Part shown: positions 31,871 through 42,849 of the stretch, one piece after another
Position numbering within the stretch: the first letter of the stretch is position 1
How the letters are laid out: each line of letters starts with the position of its first letter
Source: Sodiomyces alkalinus F11
Taxonomy: Eukaryota; Ascomycota; Sordariomycetes; Glomerellales; Plectosphaerellaceae
DNA: 64,000 nucleotides
Assembly (NCBI RefSeq): GCF_003711515.1
Contig: NW_021167081.1
Coordinates: forward strand, 434,001 to 498,000
Reading direction: 5' to 3'
Notes under the pieces: model-generated
Databases searched by the model: none
Told to the model about the DNA's origin: nothing
What the model saw: the letters and a program-made list of their open reading frames with translations, nothing else
Program-made: the position numbers and the translations under genes

Positions 31871-34800
31871 ATGTATAGCCGCGATAACAAGATTATGCGC
31901 AAGCTGCTGGGCAAAACCACCCCCGAAAACACCACCGACACCTCCAATCCCGGCCTCGGCATTACCAGCTCTCCATCTCTCCCGGCCATCTATCGCCCAA
32001 ATTCCTCTCAATACACCGTCTATAATGCGGGCTATCCTCTTGCCAGCGTCGACGCCTCACCCGATCGTCGCTCGGCCGTCCTCGCCAGTCGCCATGTCCT
32101 CAAGACCGTCGTCTTCGATGGCCTCCAAATCTCCGACAGCATTGACGTTCGTGCCGCCATCCTCGCCGCCGCCGGCTCCGACAAGATGCCACCCATGACC
32201 TCCTCGACCGCCGCCAACCTATCCTTACATTCCTCCTCATCGCCTGCCGTGTCCGCCCCAGGCTCGGCAGCCGATCAGCTCTCCGTCAAGGAGGCCAAAT
32301 GGCAAGGCGAAGCCAACCTATTTACCGCCTGTGCCAACGGTCGCATCTTCGCCTACGATCTCGCCCGTATCGCCACCGGTGGTTCCGCCCTCGACTGTGT
32401 TCACATGCGGGAGGACTCGCGCCAAGTCAATACCCTCGACGTCAACCCGCATCGTCCCAGCCTCCTCCTCTCCGGCAGCCAGGACGGCTTCGTCCGCTAC
32501 TTTGACATTCGCGCCCCCGTACCGAACCGCGCCGGCGGCATGTCCTACGTCGCCAAGGCCGCCTTCAAGTGCAATGCCGACGGCGTTCGCCAGGTCCGCT
32601 GGTCCCCCAAAGAAGGCCTCTACCTCGCCTGCGCCACCGACGCCGGTGCCGTCCTCAAGTGGGACATTCGCAAGCCGAACTCCCCCCTGCTGCGCATCAC
32701 CGCCCACGACAAGGCCTGTTCCTCCATCTCGTGGCATCCCGACGGCAACCACCTCATAAGCGGCGGCTGGGATCACAAATGCGCCGTCTGGGATCTGTCC
32801 AAAGACGCCGATAAGCGTCAGAAGCCGAAATATATCCTCCACACCCCGGCCCCCGTATCCGTCGTGGCTTGGCGCCCCGCTCTGTGGTCCGCCAGCGCCA
32901 GAGGCAGGCGAGCCGCCCAGGTGGCCGTCTCCTACGACGATGCGAGCGCCAGGCGCTTCGGCATCAACGCCGTCCATATTTGGGACCTCGCCCGGCCGAG
33001 CGTGCCTTTCAAGGAGCTGACCTGGTTCGACTCGCCCCCCTCGAGCCTCTTATGGCTCGATCAGGATCTTCTCTGGGCCGTCGGCGAAGAGGGCAAGTTT
33101 CACCAGTGCGACGTCGCCTTCGCCCCCAAGGTCATCGACCGCCTATCCCCCTCCAGCCTGGCCTTCTCCGGCAGGGGCGAGGTAGCCATGTTCCTCGACG
33201 AACGACCCCGCCAGCGGCCCCGCCCAGCCGTCGTCCGCCATCACGATGACGAAGCCGTCCCCAGGCATCTGTACGGCTCGAGCCCGACCACGCCATTCCT
33301 CAGCATCAGCCGTAGCGACTCGGAGGACGACGTCGTCAGCAGCTTCATCATGCCGCGCCGAAAAATCGGTGCCAGGCGGCGAAGACAGAGCATACGCTCC
33401 GCGCTCCCGGCTCTCAGCACGACCCCGCCTTCCGGCCACGTCCCCGGTGAAGAACCAGTCCTCGGGCTAGAACAGGCCATCAAGTTCGCCGGCGTCTTCA
33501 GGACCCAGCAGGCCATGGCTGTGGGTCATGTGCCGGCCGCTGCCAAAGTCGACAACTACCAGTATCTTACGCGATGCTACCTCGAGGCCCTGGAAAGGGA
33601 GCTTCCGCAGGGCGGGCCCGACGGGAAACCGCTTGTCGAACGAGTGTCGGTCGTCCTCGAAAGCTTCGCCCGGGCAGCCGAACGAGTCGGACAGTTCCGG
33701 CTCGCCCAGACTTGGCGGATATTGGGCTATGCCATGGACCTGTTGCTCAGGAAACGAGCGCAGTACCACCTCGAGTCGAGGCTTGGACGCTTTCAAAAGC
33801 GCGTCGACATTTCCAAGTCCAAAGAATCGATAGGGCCCAGCGAGCTCAATAGGCTGGAAACAACACCAACCCCGCTGGCGAACCACGAGAGCACCATCGA
33901 CAGTCACGACAGGACCAGACGATCCAAACTGTCGGAGGAGGTCGACTGCAACTCCAACGCTTCCACGCCCCTGGCCAAGCCCCTCGGGCAGGAAGACGGC
34001 CAGCAGAACAACAGCGACGGCAAGCACGTCAACAGCCTGCGATCCGGCAAAGTGCTGACGCCCGTCTTGGAGGCGGAGAGCTTCATCCTACCGCCCGCGG
34101 TCCATCGTACGTTCAATGATAGTCCGCGGAAACGACTGGACTCGATACCTTTCTCCGCCGCCAGCCACGAGAGTGACCAGACTCGCATCTCGAGCACCGA
34201 GGGCTACGATTTTTATGACACTGACGCCATTTCTCACGCCATAGATGTTCCCGATCCCAAACCGAAACCGACACTCCCGGCTGCCGCCTTGGAGTACGAC
34301 GACCACCACGACAACGACAACGACCACGACCACGACCACGACCAGCAGCAAAAGCGCCATCATCACTTTGCGCACCAGAAGCCCCCGATCATGTCGCGCT
34401 ACGATTCCGACGAAAGCTTTTCACGCGTCTTCTCCGCACCGGACAGCACCCCACGGACCGCGACGACCATTCTCAGCCCGTCCAAGTTTCCGCCTGTGCA
34501 AGAAGGCGACGACGACGAAGAGCAAGGCGAGTACGAAAGCCGAATACGTGGGAAGGAGATGGGTCATTCGCTCGAACACCCTAGGCCGTCGTCGTCGTCG
34601 CCGACAATGCATGCACACAAGCGGCGGCAAAGCCTGATCCCCACCGAATCTCCCGAAGACGTCTTCACCATCTCCCAGACGACCATAGCCAGCGACCCGA
34701 ACGTCTCGTTCGATGCATCGCAACCTTCCCAGGGGACGGCCGACACTTATGAGCACCACGCTCCTCTTCACGTCGGCGTCGTCTCATCCAGCCCGGCCAA

Positions 34801-36091
34801 GGCCAGTCTGGAATCGCAGTCGCAGCTGCAAGCGTCACAGCAGCTCAACGTCTCCTCGCCAACCATGGTGGAATCCGACTACCTCCCCTGGCCCGACGAT
34901 CCTCCTCACCCACACCCACTCTCCACATCAACACCGCCCCCGGTGCCTTACTCTGTCTCTCCTCGCCTGCCGCTCGATCCTTACAACCTTGTCACCCGCA
35001 CCCTCGACTATGAACTCCGCACCTCCGTCGTCAACGCGGCCGCAATCATCCTCCTCCTCCGACCGCTTCTCCCCCCTTCTCTCATCGACAAAAACCGCGC
35101 CGTCTCCATCCTTCGCACCCACCACAGCCGGCTCACGTCGATGCGACTCTTCGTGGAAGCGGCCCTGCTACGCAACCTCTGCGTCAAAGGCTGGCCTGAA
35201 GGTCTCCCCGATTGGGGCGAACAGTATACCGCCATCTTCGGACCCGCGCAGCAGAACGTCAAGGGTGGTCTTCTCTGCCCGACCTGCCGTAAACCCCGCG
35301 AGATCGACCCCCGGCTCGGACCCAGCGCCCTTTGGCAATGCGATCGGTGCAAGACACACATGGGCCCCTGCGCTGTTTGCGGCCATCGCGAGGCCAGCGC
35401 CGCCGCCGCCGCCGCTGCCCCCGTGCTCACCATCGCAGAAGCCGTGGACCAGGAGAGGAAGAAGGAAGAGAAGAGGAAGGAAGAGGGGCGAGACACGGAC
35501 GAAGAGGGCGAAGGCGTTATGAGCGTCTGGTGGTACTGTCCGGGGTGTGCGCACGGGGGCCATGCCACGTGCATCCAAACGTGGCATAATCCCGACGGCA
35601 TGGACGAGAGAGGCAACGACGGGCATGGGAGTGACGGGTGCTGTCCCCTCGACGGATGTGGCCACGCGTGTCTCCCCGGGAAATGGAGCGAGGAAAGCGC
35701 GACGCAACGAGCCGATGAGGTCGGACGCGCGGCGCTCGAAAGGGCACGGACAGCTACGGGCGGGACTTTTACACCGCGGAAAGTGAATGGAGGAGGAGGA
35801 GGTGGTGGTGGTGGCGGTGGTGGTGGTGAAGGTGCGGGCTACCACGCTCACCAGCCTCATCACCCTTCCCCGCTGATCCGCGGAGACGGCTTCGAAGTGC
35901 CGCAGAGCAGGGCGGTCGACGTGGTGCGCGAGGCACTGACGGGCAATGGTGGCGGCGGGGGGTCGTCGGTGTCGTCGTACGGTAACGTCACGGGGGCTCC
36001 TGGAATCTTGAGTTCCAGCCCGGGGCGGACGGCCGGCAATGGCGAGCGGGAGAGACGGAAGAGCGTCAAATTCGCCCACACGGAACGGTAG
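31871..36091 (+). CDS. rtc1: RTC1/Sea2, WDR24-type subunit of the SEA/GATOR2 complex
   Basis: One unbroken frame encodes 1406 residues. WD40 repeats fill about residues 65-440, with clear blade ends such as DGFVRYFDIR, GAVLKWDIR and HKCAVWDLS. A long disordered middle follows, rich in Ser, Asp and His. A helical segment (about 1035-1120) leads into C-terminal zinc-binding text: CPTCRKP near 1135, QCDRCKTHMGPCAVCGHRE, then WYCPGCAHGGHATCIQTWH and CCPLDGCGHAC near 1256. This is the WD40 plus RING-like layout of yeast Rtc1 and human WDR24, which act at the vacuole to relieve inhibition of TORC1 by amino-acid signals. A Gly run at about 1310-1322 is a local expansion. No introns are seen. Confidence 0.93.
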   Translation: MYSRDNKIMRKLLGKTTPENTTDTSNPGLGITSSPSLPAIYRPNSSQYTVYNAGYPLASVDASPDRRSAVLASRHVLKTVVFDGLQISDSIDVRAAILAAAGSDKMPPMTSSTAANLSLHSSSSPAVSAPGSAADQLSVKEAKWQGEANLFTACANGRIFAYDLARIATGGSALDCVHMREDSRQVNTLDVNPHRPSLLLSGSQDGFVRYFDIRAPVPNRAGGMSYVAKAAFKCNADGVRQVRWSPKEGLYLACATDAGAVLKWDIRKPNSPLLRITAHDKACSSISWHPDGNHLISGGWDHKCAVWDLSKDADKRQKPKYILHTPAPVSVVAWRPALWSASARGRRAAQVAVSYDDASARRFGINAVHIWDLARPSVPFKELTWFDSPPSSLLWLDQDLLWAVGEEGKFHQCDVAFAPKVIDRLSPSSLAFSGRGEVAMFLDERPRQRPRPAVVRHHDDEAVPRHLYGSSPTTPFLSISRSDSEDDVVSSFIMPRRKIGARRRRQSIRSALPALSTTPPSGHVPGEEPVLGLEQAIKFAGVFRTQQAMAVGHVPAAAKVDNYQYLTRCYLEALERELPQGGPDGKPLVERVSVVLESFARAAERVGQFRLAQTWRILGYAMDLLLRKRAQYHLESRLGRFQKRVDISKSKESIGPSELNRLETTPTPLANHESTIDSHDRTRRSKLSEEVDCNSNASTPLAKPLGQEDGQQNNSDGKHVNSLRSGKVLTPVLEAESFILPPAVHRTFNDSPRKRLDSIPFSAASHESDQTRISSTEGYDFYDTDAISHAIDVPDPKPKPTLPAAALEYDDHHDNDNDHDHDHDQQQKRHHHFAHQKPPIMSRYDSDESFSRVFSAPDSTPRTATTILSPSKFPPVQEGDDDEEQGEYESRIRGKEMGHSLEHPRPSSSSPTMHAHKRRQSLIPTESPEDVFTISQTTIASDPNVSFDASQPSQGTADTYEHHAPLHVGVVSSSPAKASLESQSQLQASQQLNVSSPTMVESDYLPWPDDPPHPHPLSTSTPPPVPYSVSPRLPLDPYNLVTRTLDYELRTSVVNAAAIILLLRPLLPPSLIDKNRAVSILRTHHSRLTSMRLFVEAALLRNLCVKGWPEGLPDWGEQYTAIFGPAQQNVKGGLLCPTCRKPREIDPRLGPSALWQCDRCKTHMGPCAVCGHREASAAAAAAAPVLTIAEAVDQERKKEEKRKEEGRDTDEEGEGVMSVWWYCPGCAHGGHATCIQTWHNPDGMDERGNDGHGSDGCCPLDGCGHACLPGKWSEESATQRADEVGRAALERARTATGGTFTPRKVNGGGGGGGGGGGGGEGAGYHAHQPHHPSPLIRGDGFEVPQSRAVDVVREALTGNGGGGGSSVSSYGNVTGAPGILSSSPGRTAGNGERERRKSVKFAHTER

Positions 36092-36780
36092 AGCTTGTTT
36101 GCTGTGAAGCGATGGAGGCGACCTCCCGGATGATTTGCATGGGTGGCGCGATGTTTCGCTTGAGGGAGACGGAACTCGTGGTTCGCTCGTTTTGCGCTGT
36201 AGACGAGTGGATGAGCATTTGACGACTAGATGGCATGAACAAATGCGTGTGGCTTCAGCGGGCGGACGACGGATGGTCATATTGCATTGTACTACTATTA
36301 CTTGCTACTACCCCAGGGAGGGGGGATGATGGATGATTGCTGAGACGGCTTTTCGAGGCATACGGCGCCATGGTCAACAGGGTTATTCAGCTTGGGAGGA
36401 GGGTTGTTGGGATTTGGCTTTCGGGACTTGGGTGATGCCTGTAATTCGTCCTCCTTTCTTCTTTCGTCTCTCATGCCCAGCCGTGGGTCAAACAGGGATA
36501 GCAATAGGGACAAGGAGGGCCAACGATCATGTCTTATTCTGTCAGATATAACGACGCAGGACACTGGAAAGTGACAATAGAAGCTCGTCCTGACGACTGT
36601 GAGGGTTCTTGCGCTGGATTTGTGTCGCTCGCTTCGACTCCGCAAACTGTAATGGGGGTATCTCCTCAATATTCAATACTGCTCCCGTCGCATAGAAGGG
36701 AATGCGAAAGCCGTCTTCCGCCTGCATCATCATCACCAGTATGCCTTTTTTTCTTTTTTTCTTTTTTTTTCTTCTCCCCT
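36092..36780. other. convergent intergenic region
   Basis: RTC1 (plus) and the VPS38-like gene (minus) end facing each other here. T-rich runs at 36743-36775 fit 3'-end signals. No other gene is supported. Confidence 0.5.
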
Positions 36781-38905
36781 TCAACCGCCGACATTCTCGC
36801 GAAACCCCTTCGTCCGCAACGAAACCTTCATATCCGCCTCGTCAAACCCGAACCCAGCCACCCCAGAATCAGCCTCAGCCCCCGAAGCCGAAACAGTAGT
36901 ACCACCCCCCCTTCCAGGGCCCCGCCCCCCCGTCTCGCCATTCGGACTCCCCCGTCGACTCGCCCCCGCGCTACTACTCCCATCCACACTGGGATCATCA
37001 TCCCTCACGGGATCAGGCAGGGGAAGACGACCGTGCAGCCGCCCGGCCCAAAGCCCGCGCACGCCGCCGCGCTTGCGCTGCGGGACCTCGTCGGAGCCCG
37101 CGCTGCAGATGTAGAGGAGGTATTTCAGGTTGGGGAGGGTGTGGCGGATGTCGACGACGCGGAGGGCCTGCGAGGCACAGAGGGATTCGACGTCCTTGTT
37201 GAGGAGGAACCAGGCGTAGTCGAAGCGGAAGTGGGCGGCTGTCGACCCGCCGCGGGGGAGGTAGAGGGGGAAGTCGCGGGCGGGGTGGTTCGAACCGGCG
37301 GAGGAGGAGGAGGAGGAGGAGGAGGAGGCGGAGGATGGGTATGAGTATGGGTATGGGTATGTCCCGGGGGGGAGGAGCGGGCGGCGAGTGGCGGCGTAGG
37401 AGGAGGCGATGGAGGAGGTGGCGCTGGTGCTGCTGGTGCTGGTGCTGGACTTGCTGGACCGCGGGGTGTCGGCGAGGAGGGAAATGTCGTCGCGGATGTT
37501 GGACCGCGAGCCATAAGGGACGATGGGGTATGGGAGCGGCACGGAGAGGTAGAATTGCAGGTGGTGGGTGAGGAGGGCGACGTAGCCGAGGGCGGCGGAA
37601 ATGCGGTCGTCGTCGGCGGGTCTGGACGAGGCGGAATCGTAGGTCGTGTTTGGGAGGGGCAGGCCGCATATGTCGAAGGAGAGCACGGCGCCCGAGGGAG
37701 ACGGGGTGATGGGGAAGATGGAGGACAAGTCGCCGCAGATGCGACGGCGCTGGCCGCGGATCTGCTGCTGGGTGGCGGCGAGCAGGGCCTTCGCGTCGGC
37801 GAGCTTCTCGCGGGCGTTGGAAATGTCCGTCTCGGCCTTCGTCTGGGCTTCGCGGCCGGCGGCGATGGCTTCCCGCCTGGCCTGGAGCGAGGCTTGCAGT
37901 TCGTCGCGTTTCCTGCGGGCGGCTTTCAGGCTCCGGGTGACCTGGGCTATGTATTTGTGGCCCAGCTTGACTTTCTCCTGGGCCATCGGGGCTTCGTCTT
38001 TGGGTTGCTTTTCGAGAATGTCGTTGATTTGCGCGGTGACCTGCTCTTGCGTGGCTAGGGCGTCTTGGATGGAGGCGTCGAGGGTCGCCAACTTCATGAG
38101 CGAGTTGTACGACGACGTGAGGAGGGTCGGGCCCTCTCGCGGCCGGGGAGACTTCCCCGGGAGGTCGAGGGAGTATACTCCGTCGTGGAGGTGGAAGATG
38201 AGGGCATTCGGCGGGAGCCGTTGACCGGCCAGGGTGCCGAGGAAGTTGAGGGACCGTAGGTCGACGATGGCTTCCTGGTGGAGGAACCAGTCTTGATGGC
38301 CGACGGGTCGTCTCGCCCAGACTTTGACTGTGAGTGTCGATGCTCGGGTGACTACGCCCCCATGGTGGGAGAGGTCGAAGAAGAGAAAGTTGAAGTTCTA
38401 GCGTTGTATCTTATGGATCAGCCATGAGAGAGTATGGGGAGAGAAAGGGAACCAATTCGTGTAACAGAAACGTGACGAAGATGGGTAAAAACAAACGTAC
38501 ACTACGCCTCTCCAACGTCTCGCTGATATAGATAGGCTCCTCCTCTCCCTCGGCATGCAGAGAGAAGAAAGCATCGGCCATTTTACTGTCAAAGAAGGCT
38601 TCGAGCTTCTTCTGCTCCGACTCGGGGCTCTCCTTGTCCTGGTGCCAAGCGGTGGTGGTGCTCCTTCGTCGTGCCATGGGACGCAGGCTCTCGGTGGATT
38701 GCGAGTGCTGGAGCTTCGGGCCATCGCCGAGGGCGTCGAGCAGTTTCTTCTTGGTCGGCGACGCTGTGAGGGAGGCATCAGAGTCGTCGGCGGTTCGGCC
38801 TCTCGACGGGACGAAGCTCAGGTGGCGCAGGAAGATGCCCTGGAGGTGACGGAGCCTGCGGTTCTGTGGGAGCAGTAGCGGGGTGGTGCGCGGTTCGGAC
38901 GGCAT
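36781..38905 (-). CDS. VPS38/UVRAG-like subunit of PI3K complex II
   Basis: Exons 38905-38501 and 38397-36781 give 673 residues. The N-terminus RRLRHLQGIFLRHLSF and the following C2-like part (NFNFLFFDLSHHGG, LHQEAIVDLRSLNFLGTL, LIFHLHDGVYSLD) match the fungal UVRAG/Vps38 family. A coiled coil runs from about 236 to 345 (VKLGHKYIAQVTRSLKAARRKRDELQ). The C-terminal half resembles the BARA-like UVRAG/Atg14 domain (ICGLPLPN, ALGYVALLTHHLQFYLSVPLPY, HFRFDYAWFLLNKDVE). It contains a Ser-rich insert of repeated Ser/Thr-Ser near 445-500. The protein would pair with Vps34, Vps15 and Atg6/Beclin in endosome and vacuole traffic. Atg14 is the nearest alternative, but the N-terminal C2-like part and the total length favour Vps38. 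Confidence 0.85.
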
Positions 38906-39475
38906 GGCTCATTGTGGGAGATGCGATATATCAAGAGCGGTCTGTGTTGGGTGTAATGTAGTCAGAATTGGTGATGTCGAAGGTCGAAGGGAGACGCAGC
39001 TCGGAGCTCGAATCGAGGCTCAATCCATTGACGAACGATACGGAGTACGTACTCACGTTGACAGCGATAAGATAAGTTCGTGGCTAACGCACCGATAGCA
39101 CGGTACGTACCTTCAGGTGAGCTACCTTATCTTATCCTTATAACCCCACAGCTCGGTGTACCATCCTCACCTCGGTGTGTCCCTGTGCGATGCTCACCAT
39201 GACTCCGTCACACCTTTTCGAATAGTTTGAAAGACTGCCAGTAAGGAGGCAACAAGAATGGTAGCGAGCTGTACGTCTTAAGCGCCTTTCGTTTTTATTA
39301 TTATTCATAGACATAAAACTTCAAAAAATAGTATCATCAGACGCCATATATGGACATATATATACATGTAAATCCCACGCTCTTATCCCAAGCATCTGTC
39401 CAACATGCGTCCCATGCTATCCATACATGCAAAAATAGTAAGGCAGGGAGGAATCCAGCCCAAGAGTCGTAAAAT
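38906..39475. other. intergenic
   Basis: One TACGGAGTA copy (39039-39047) and a GTACGTACCTTCAGG stretch lie here, followed by AT-rich sequence. It covers the promoter of the VPS38-like gene and the 3' end of the glycosyltransferase gene. Confidence 0.5.
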
Positions 39476-41215
39476 CTAGAATATCCTCGTAATGCTGGGC
39501 CTCACCCACCCAACCACATCACACGTCCTCGCCGAGCGCCAGGCAGCAATCCTCTCGCTCGCCCATCCGCTCATATACGCGCCGCCCCCCTGGCCGTTTT
39601 CGTCGGGTCTGTCAGCGGCCCGAGGGAAACCGTGCCGGATGGAGCGTATGAGTCGGCACTTGCCCCCGTGCCAGTTCCACTGGAAGCATTCCGGGTTCTG
39701 GCCGCACGCCACGCCGCATGCTTCGAACGAGTCCACCGTTTCGGGGGCTTCCCATGCTTTGGGGTCGCTGTTGTCCCAGTCGGCGCGTGTCTCGATTTGG
39801 CCGGGGTGGTAGAACTGGTACAGGTCGCGGTAGAGAAGAGGTTTCTAGAGGGGTGGGCCATGTCCGGATTAGCCTACTGCTCAGGAAGAAAAAGAAGAGA
39901 AAAGAAAGAAGAGCCAAGAAGAGCAAGAGAGAAAAGAAGAAGAAAAAAGAAAGAAAAAACTTACATGCTGCTGCCGGTTGATATGCTCCCACCGCCACAA
40001 CTCCATCATGTCTTCCGGCTTCGTTTTATGCAGCGTCAGCACGGGCTGGCACCAGTGGTCCTCGTCAAAGCCCACGGCGTGGAGCGGGTCCGGGTTGAAC
40101 AAGGGCCAAAATCCGACAAGAGGCACCCCCGCGGTCCAAAGGGCCCAGCCGAGGACGGAGTCGCCGCAGCAGTCAATATCAAGCAGGTCAGGCCAGCGAT
40201 GACTCTGCGGAGCCTCCAGGAAATCCCCCTGCTCGCCGACCTTGCGGGCGAGGAAGCGTCGCATCGCGCCCCGGCTGAGGACGAAGCCGGGCCCCCCGTT
40301 GGCGAACCAGGTGACGTGGTCGGTATCCGGCACGGTGCGGCCGGGGCTGGGGCTGCCGATGTAGAGCGGTGCGTCCGGGTCCAGGTTGGCGAGGAAGCGG
40401 AACGTGTTGTCCCACGAGACGTAGGTGTCGGTCTCGTAGAAGACGTACCAGTCGCGGTGCGGGCGCATGGCCCAGGCGCGCTCGACCATGGGGAGGAACT
40501 TGTACTTGTCGATGGCCCAGCCGCGGATGGCGGCGGTGGCGGCGTCGTCGACGTCGAGGGTGCCGGCGTCGCGCAGCTGGCGCATGTAGGTGTAGTTGCC
40601 GAAGTCGGCGTGGCGGGCGTACGCGGCGGGCAGGTCGGCGAGGACGTCGTAGGCGGAGCGGTTCCCCGGGAAGTCGTGCTCGTCGAGGTCGGAGAAGATG
40701 AGGAGGTCCTCCAGGCAGGCGGAGGCGCTGGCGAGCTGGGCTTCCAGGGGGGGTTTGCCGACGTCGGCGTGGCCGATCTTGAGGACGGGCTGGATCGACT
40801 GCTGTAGTAGGTGGTGCGGGAACGAGGGGCAGAGGTCGTCGGCGGTCTTGCCCTTGGCGTACATCCTGACCGGGTGGAACAGGCTCGTGGTGTCCCAGGG
40901 GTAGAACTCGGGCCGGCCGGGGCCGTCGTCGTAGGGGGGTGGAGGGGTCAGCGGAGGGGGGTTCTCCTCGGTATGGCGGGCGAAGAAGAGGAGGTATAGG
41001 ATCATGAGGAAGGTGAGGACGCCGGTGGTGAGGGCGGCGAGGGGGAGATGACGCTGGAGCTGGCGGCGGTAGACGTGGAAGGCCCTCGGGCGCCAGGAGG
41101 CCGACGTGCCGGGGCCATCGTCAAAGATGGGACGGGTGCGGTGGGAGGGAACGGAGCCATGCATCGGGACGGACGGGAAGCGATCAGGCCGAATGGTAAG
41201 ATGACGGAACGGCAC
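39476..41215 (-). CDS. Golgi-type glycosyltransferase, GT31-like
   Basis: Exons 41215-39965 and 39844-39476 encode 539 residues. The type II layout is clear: a short basic cytosolic tail, one membrane helix at about 57-78 (LPLAALTTGVLTFLMILYLLFF region), a Pro-rich stem, then the catalytic domain. Its landmarks are DKYKFLPMVERAW, the metal-site-like WYVFYETDTYVSWDN (about 257-270), APLYIGSPS and FANGGPGFVLSRGAMRRF, all characteristic of fungal GT31-type transferases. The exon 2 part ends in a PAN/apple-like Cys module (ACGVACGQNPECFQWNWHGGKC), which may bind sugar or protein. Donor sugar and acceptor are unknown. A second in-frame Met 17 codons on (MHGSV) is an alternative start. Confidence 0.88.
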
Positions 41216-42306
41216 CGACCTCGACCACTACACTTCTCGACGTCAATGCTGGTTTCTCGGTTGGGGAATGCTGAGAGGAGTGGCCGTGTCGTTCTGTTCG
41301 GCAGGTTCGGGATTCGGTCTCGGGACTCGTGAGTAGTCGAAGGTGGGAGCAGAAGCTAGAGGCAATAAAGCTAGCGCATTACGTCGCGGGAATATAATGA
41401 TAAATGAGCGCATTTCGCGGCTCTGCGATGGTGATGGTGATGGTGATGATGCCAAGAAAGGTGTTGCGTTACCATCACGAGCTCTGGTGAAAGTCGTGAT
41501 TGGTGGAGGAAGGTGTTGCGGTTTTCCATGTCATGCCCAGCCCCCAAGGCTAAGAATCCAAAAGGATCTAAGACAGGACAGGAACACACCAGGGTCGTTG
41601 CGGGTGGTTGTGTTTCCCAGGCTGACCGGAGCCCAAAAGGCTTGAGTGCGTCCTGGCTGTGCTGTGCTGACAGAGGAAAAAGCTTTCAGGGTCACGGTGG
41701 ATCTGGGGTGGATGTGGGTCGCCGTGGCAGAGTCAAGGCCCGCCATTGGATGGAAGTACACTGTGGGCACTGTGGGACCTGAAACGGATTTCGATAGCTT
41801 ATGAGACTAATCCTATTCGGGTAAGGCCGCGGTAGACAACCTTTCCGTAACGGAAAAAGTGGTCTGAGCTGGTACATTCCGTGCAACCATACGATTTGTG
41901 GGTGGACATGTATTAATGACTTCATGCGAGCTCGTTGTTTGGTTCCACTTACAGGGCGTGCAACGGTACGAGGAGGGGCTACTATCAAGTTCCTCTCGAG
42001 GTCTCAAGACCTGACGCTGCAAGGCGGACGATGCAGTCTTTTCAGATTGTCAAGAAATGCACTACAACAACTACAAAATGAAGGAGAGAAACGAAAGGAG
42101 AAAAAAAAATAGGAAAAAAAAGAAGAAAAAAGAAGAAAAAAGAAGAAAAGAAGAAAAGAAGAAAAGAAGAAAAGAAGAAAAAAAAAAGAAGAAAAAAGAA
42201 GAAAAAAGAAGAAAAGAAGAAAAGAAGAAAAGAAGAAAAGAAGAAAAGAAGAAAAGAAGAAAAGAAGAAAAGAAGAAAAGAAGAAAAGAAAAAAAGAAAT
42301 ATGACA
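41216..42306. other. intergenic, ending in a purine tract
   Basis: Nothing gene-like is seen up to about 42080. From about 42085 to 42300 there is an unbroken plus-strand purine array of AAG/AAAG/AAAAG units, which makes the spurious Lys/Glu and Phe/Ser frames here. Confidence 0.6.
42085..42300 (+). repeat. (AAG)n/(AAAG)n polypurine microsatellite
   Basis: About 215 bp contain almost only A and G, arranged as GAAAAGAA and GAAAAAAGAA units. The run stops just downstream of the tRNA-Gln on the minus strand, where it becomes T-rich and could act as an extended Pol III terminator. Such tracts can form triple-helix DNA. Confidence 0.85.
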
Positions 42307-42378
42307 AGGTCCAACCAGGAATCGAACCTGGACCCTGGGAATCAGAATCCCATGTCCTAACCATTAGACTATTGGACC
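42307..42378 (-). tRNA. tRNA-Gln (anticodon CTG)
   Basis: The 72-nt gene folds into a full cloverleaf: acceptor GGTCCAA/TTGGACC with T discriminator, D arm GTCT...GGAC, anticodon arm TGGGA-TTCTGAT-TCCCA with anticodon CTG, and T arm CCAGG-TTCGATT-CCTGG. CCA is not encoded and there is no intron. A T-rich run follows on the minus strand. It is nearly identical to the copy at 63229-63300. Confidence 0.95.
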
Positions 42379-42849
42379 ATTTCTGATGTCGTCATGCATA
42401 ATGTCCCTTCTTGTGGCCTGTGCGTCCGTCGACTGCTCTGTGCTTTGCGTGTTTCGTGCCAAAATACGCGTATGGTACGGACCCACTTAACGAAAATGGG
42501 GGCTCCGTGAGGCTTGGGCCGTATCTTATCAATTCCTCCGCGGCAGTGTCACTGTGTCTCAACCGTGAATCCCTTCATATACGCGGGAAACAAAACATCT
42601 ATAAAATATCCATTGCTCTGCATTGTGGCCCATTATGACTACCAACGCAGCATCTCTCCATCGCGGTTTAAAAGCCCATCACATCTATCCCGTGTCATCA
42701 CCGACTTGAACTTGCAATACCCCGTATCCATAATCCATTGCCATCCCAGGACTTCATCCCTTGGTCTATAATCTCATTCATAACCTCTAATCCGCCTCCT
42801 ATCTCATATATATCTTCCTATATCCGCTCTCCCTCAATCAAACACAGCT
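42379..42849. other. intergenic
   Basis: This 0.5 kb is the shared upstream region of the tRNA-Gln (left) and the tubby-like gene (right). A CT-rich leader precedes the ATG. Nothing else is supported. Confidence 0.5.

Noticed and set aside
42042..42386. Long Lys/Glu-rich and Phe/Ser-rich frames on both strands
   Set aside because: They are translations of the AAG/AAAG microsatellite and overlap the tRNA-Gln gene.
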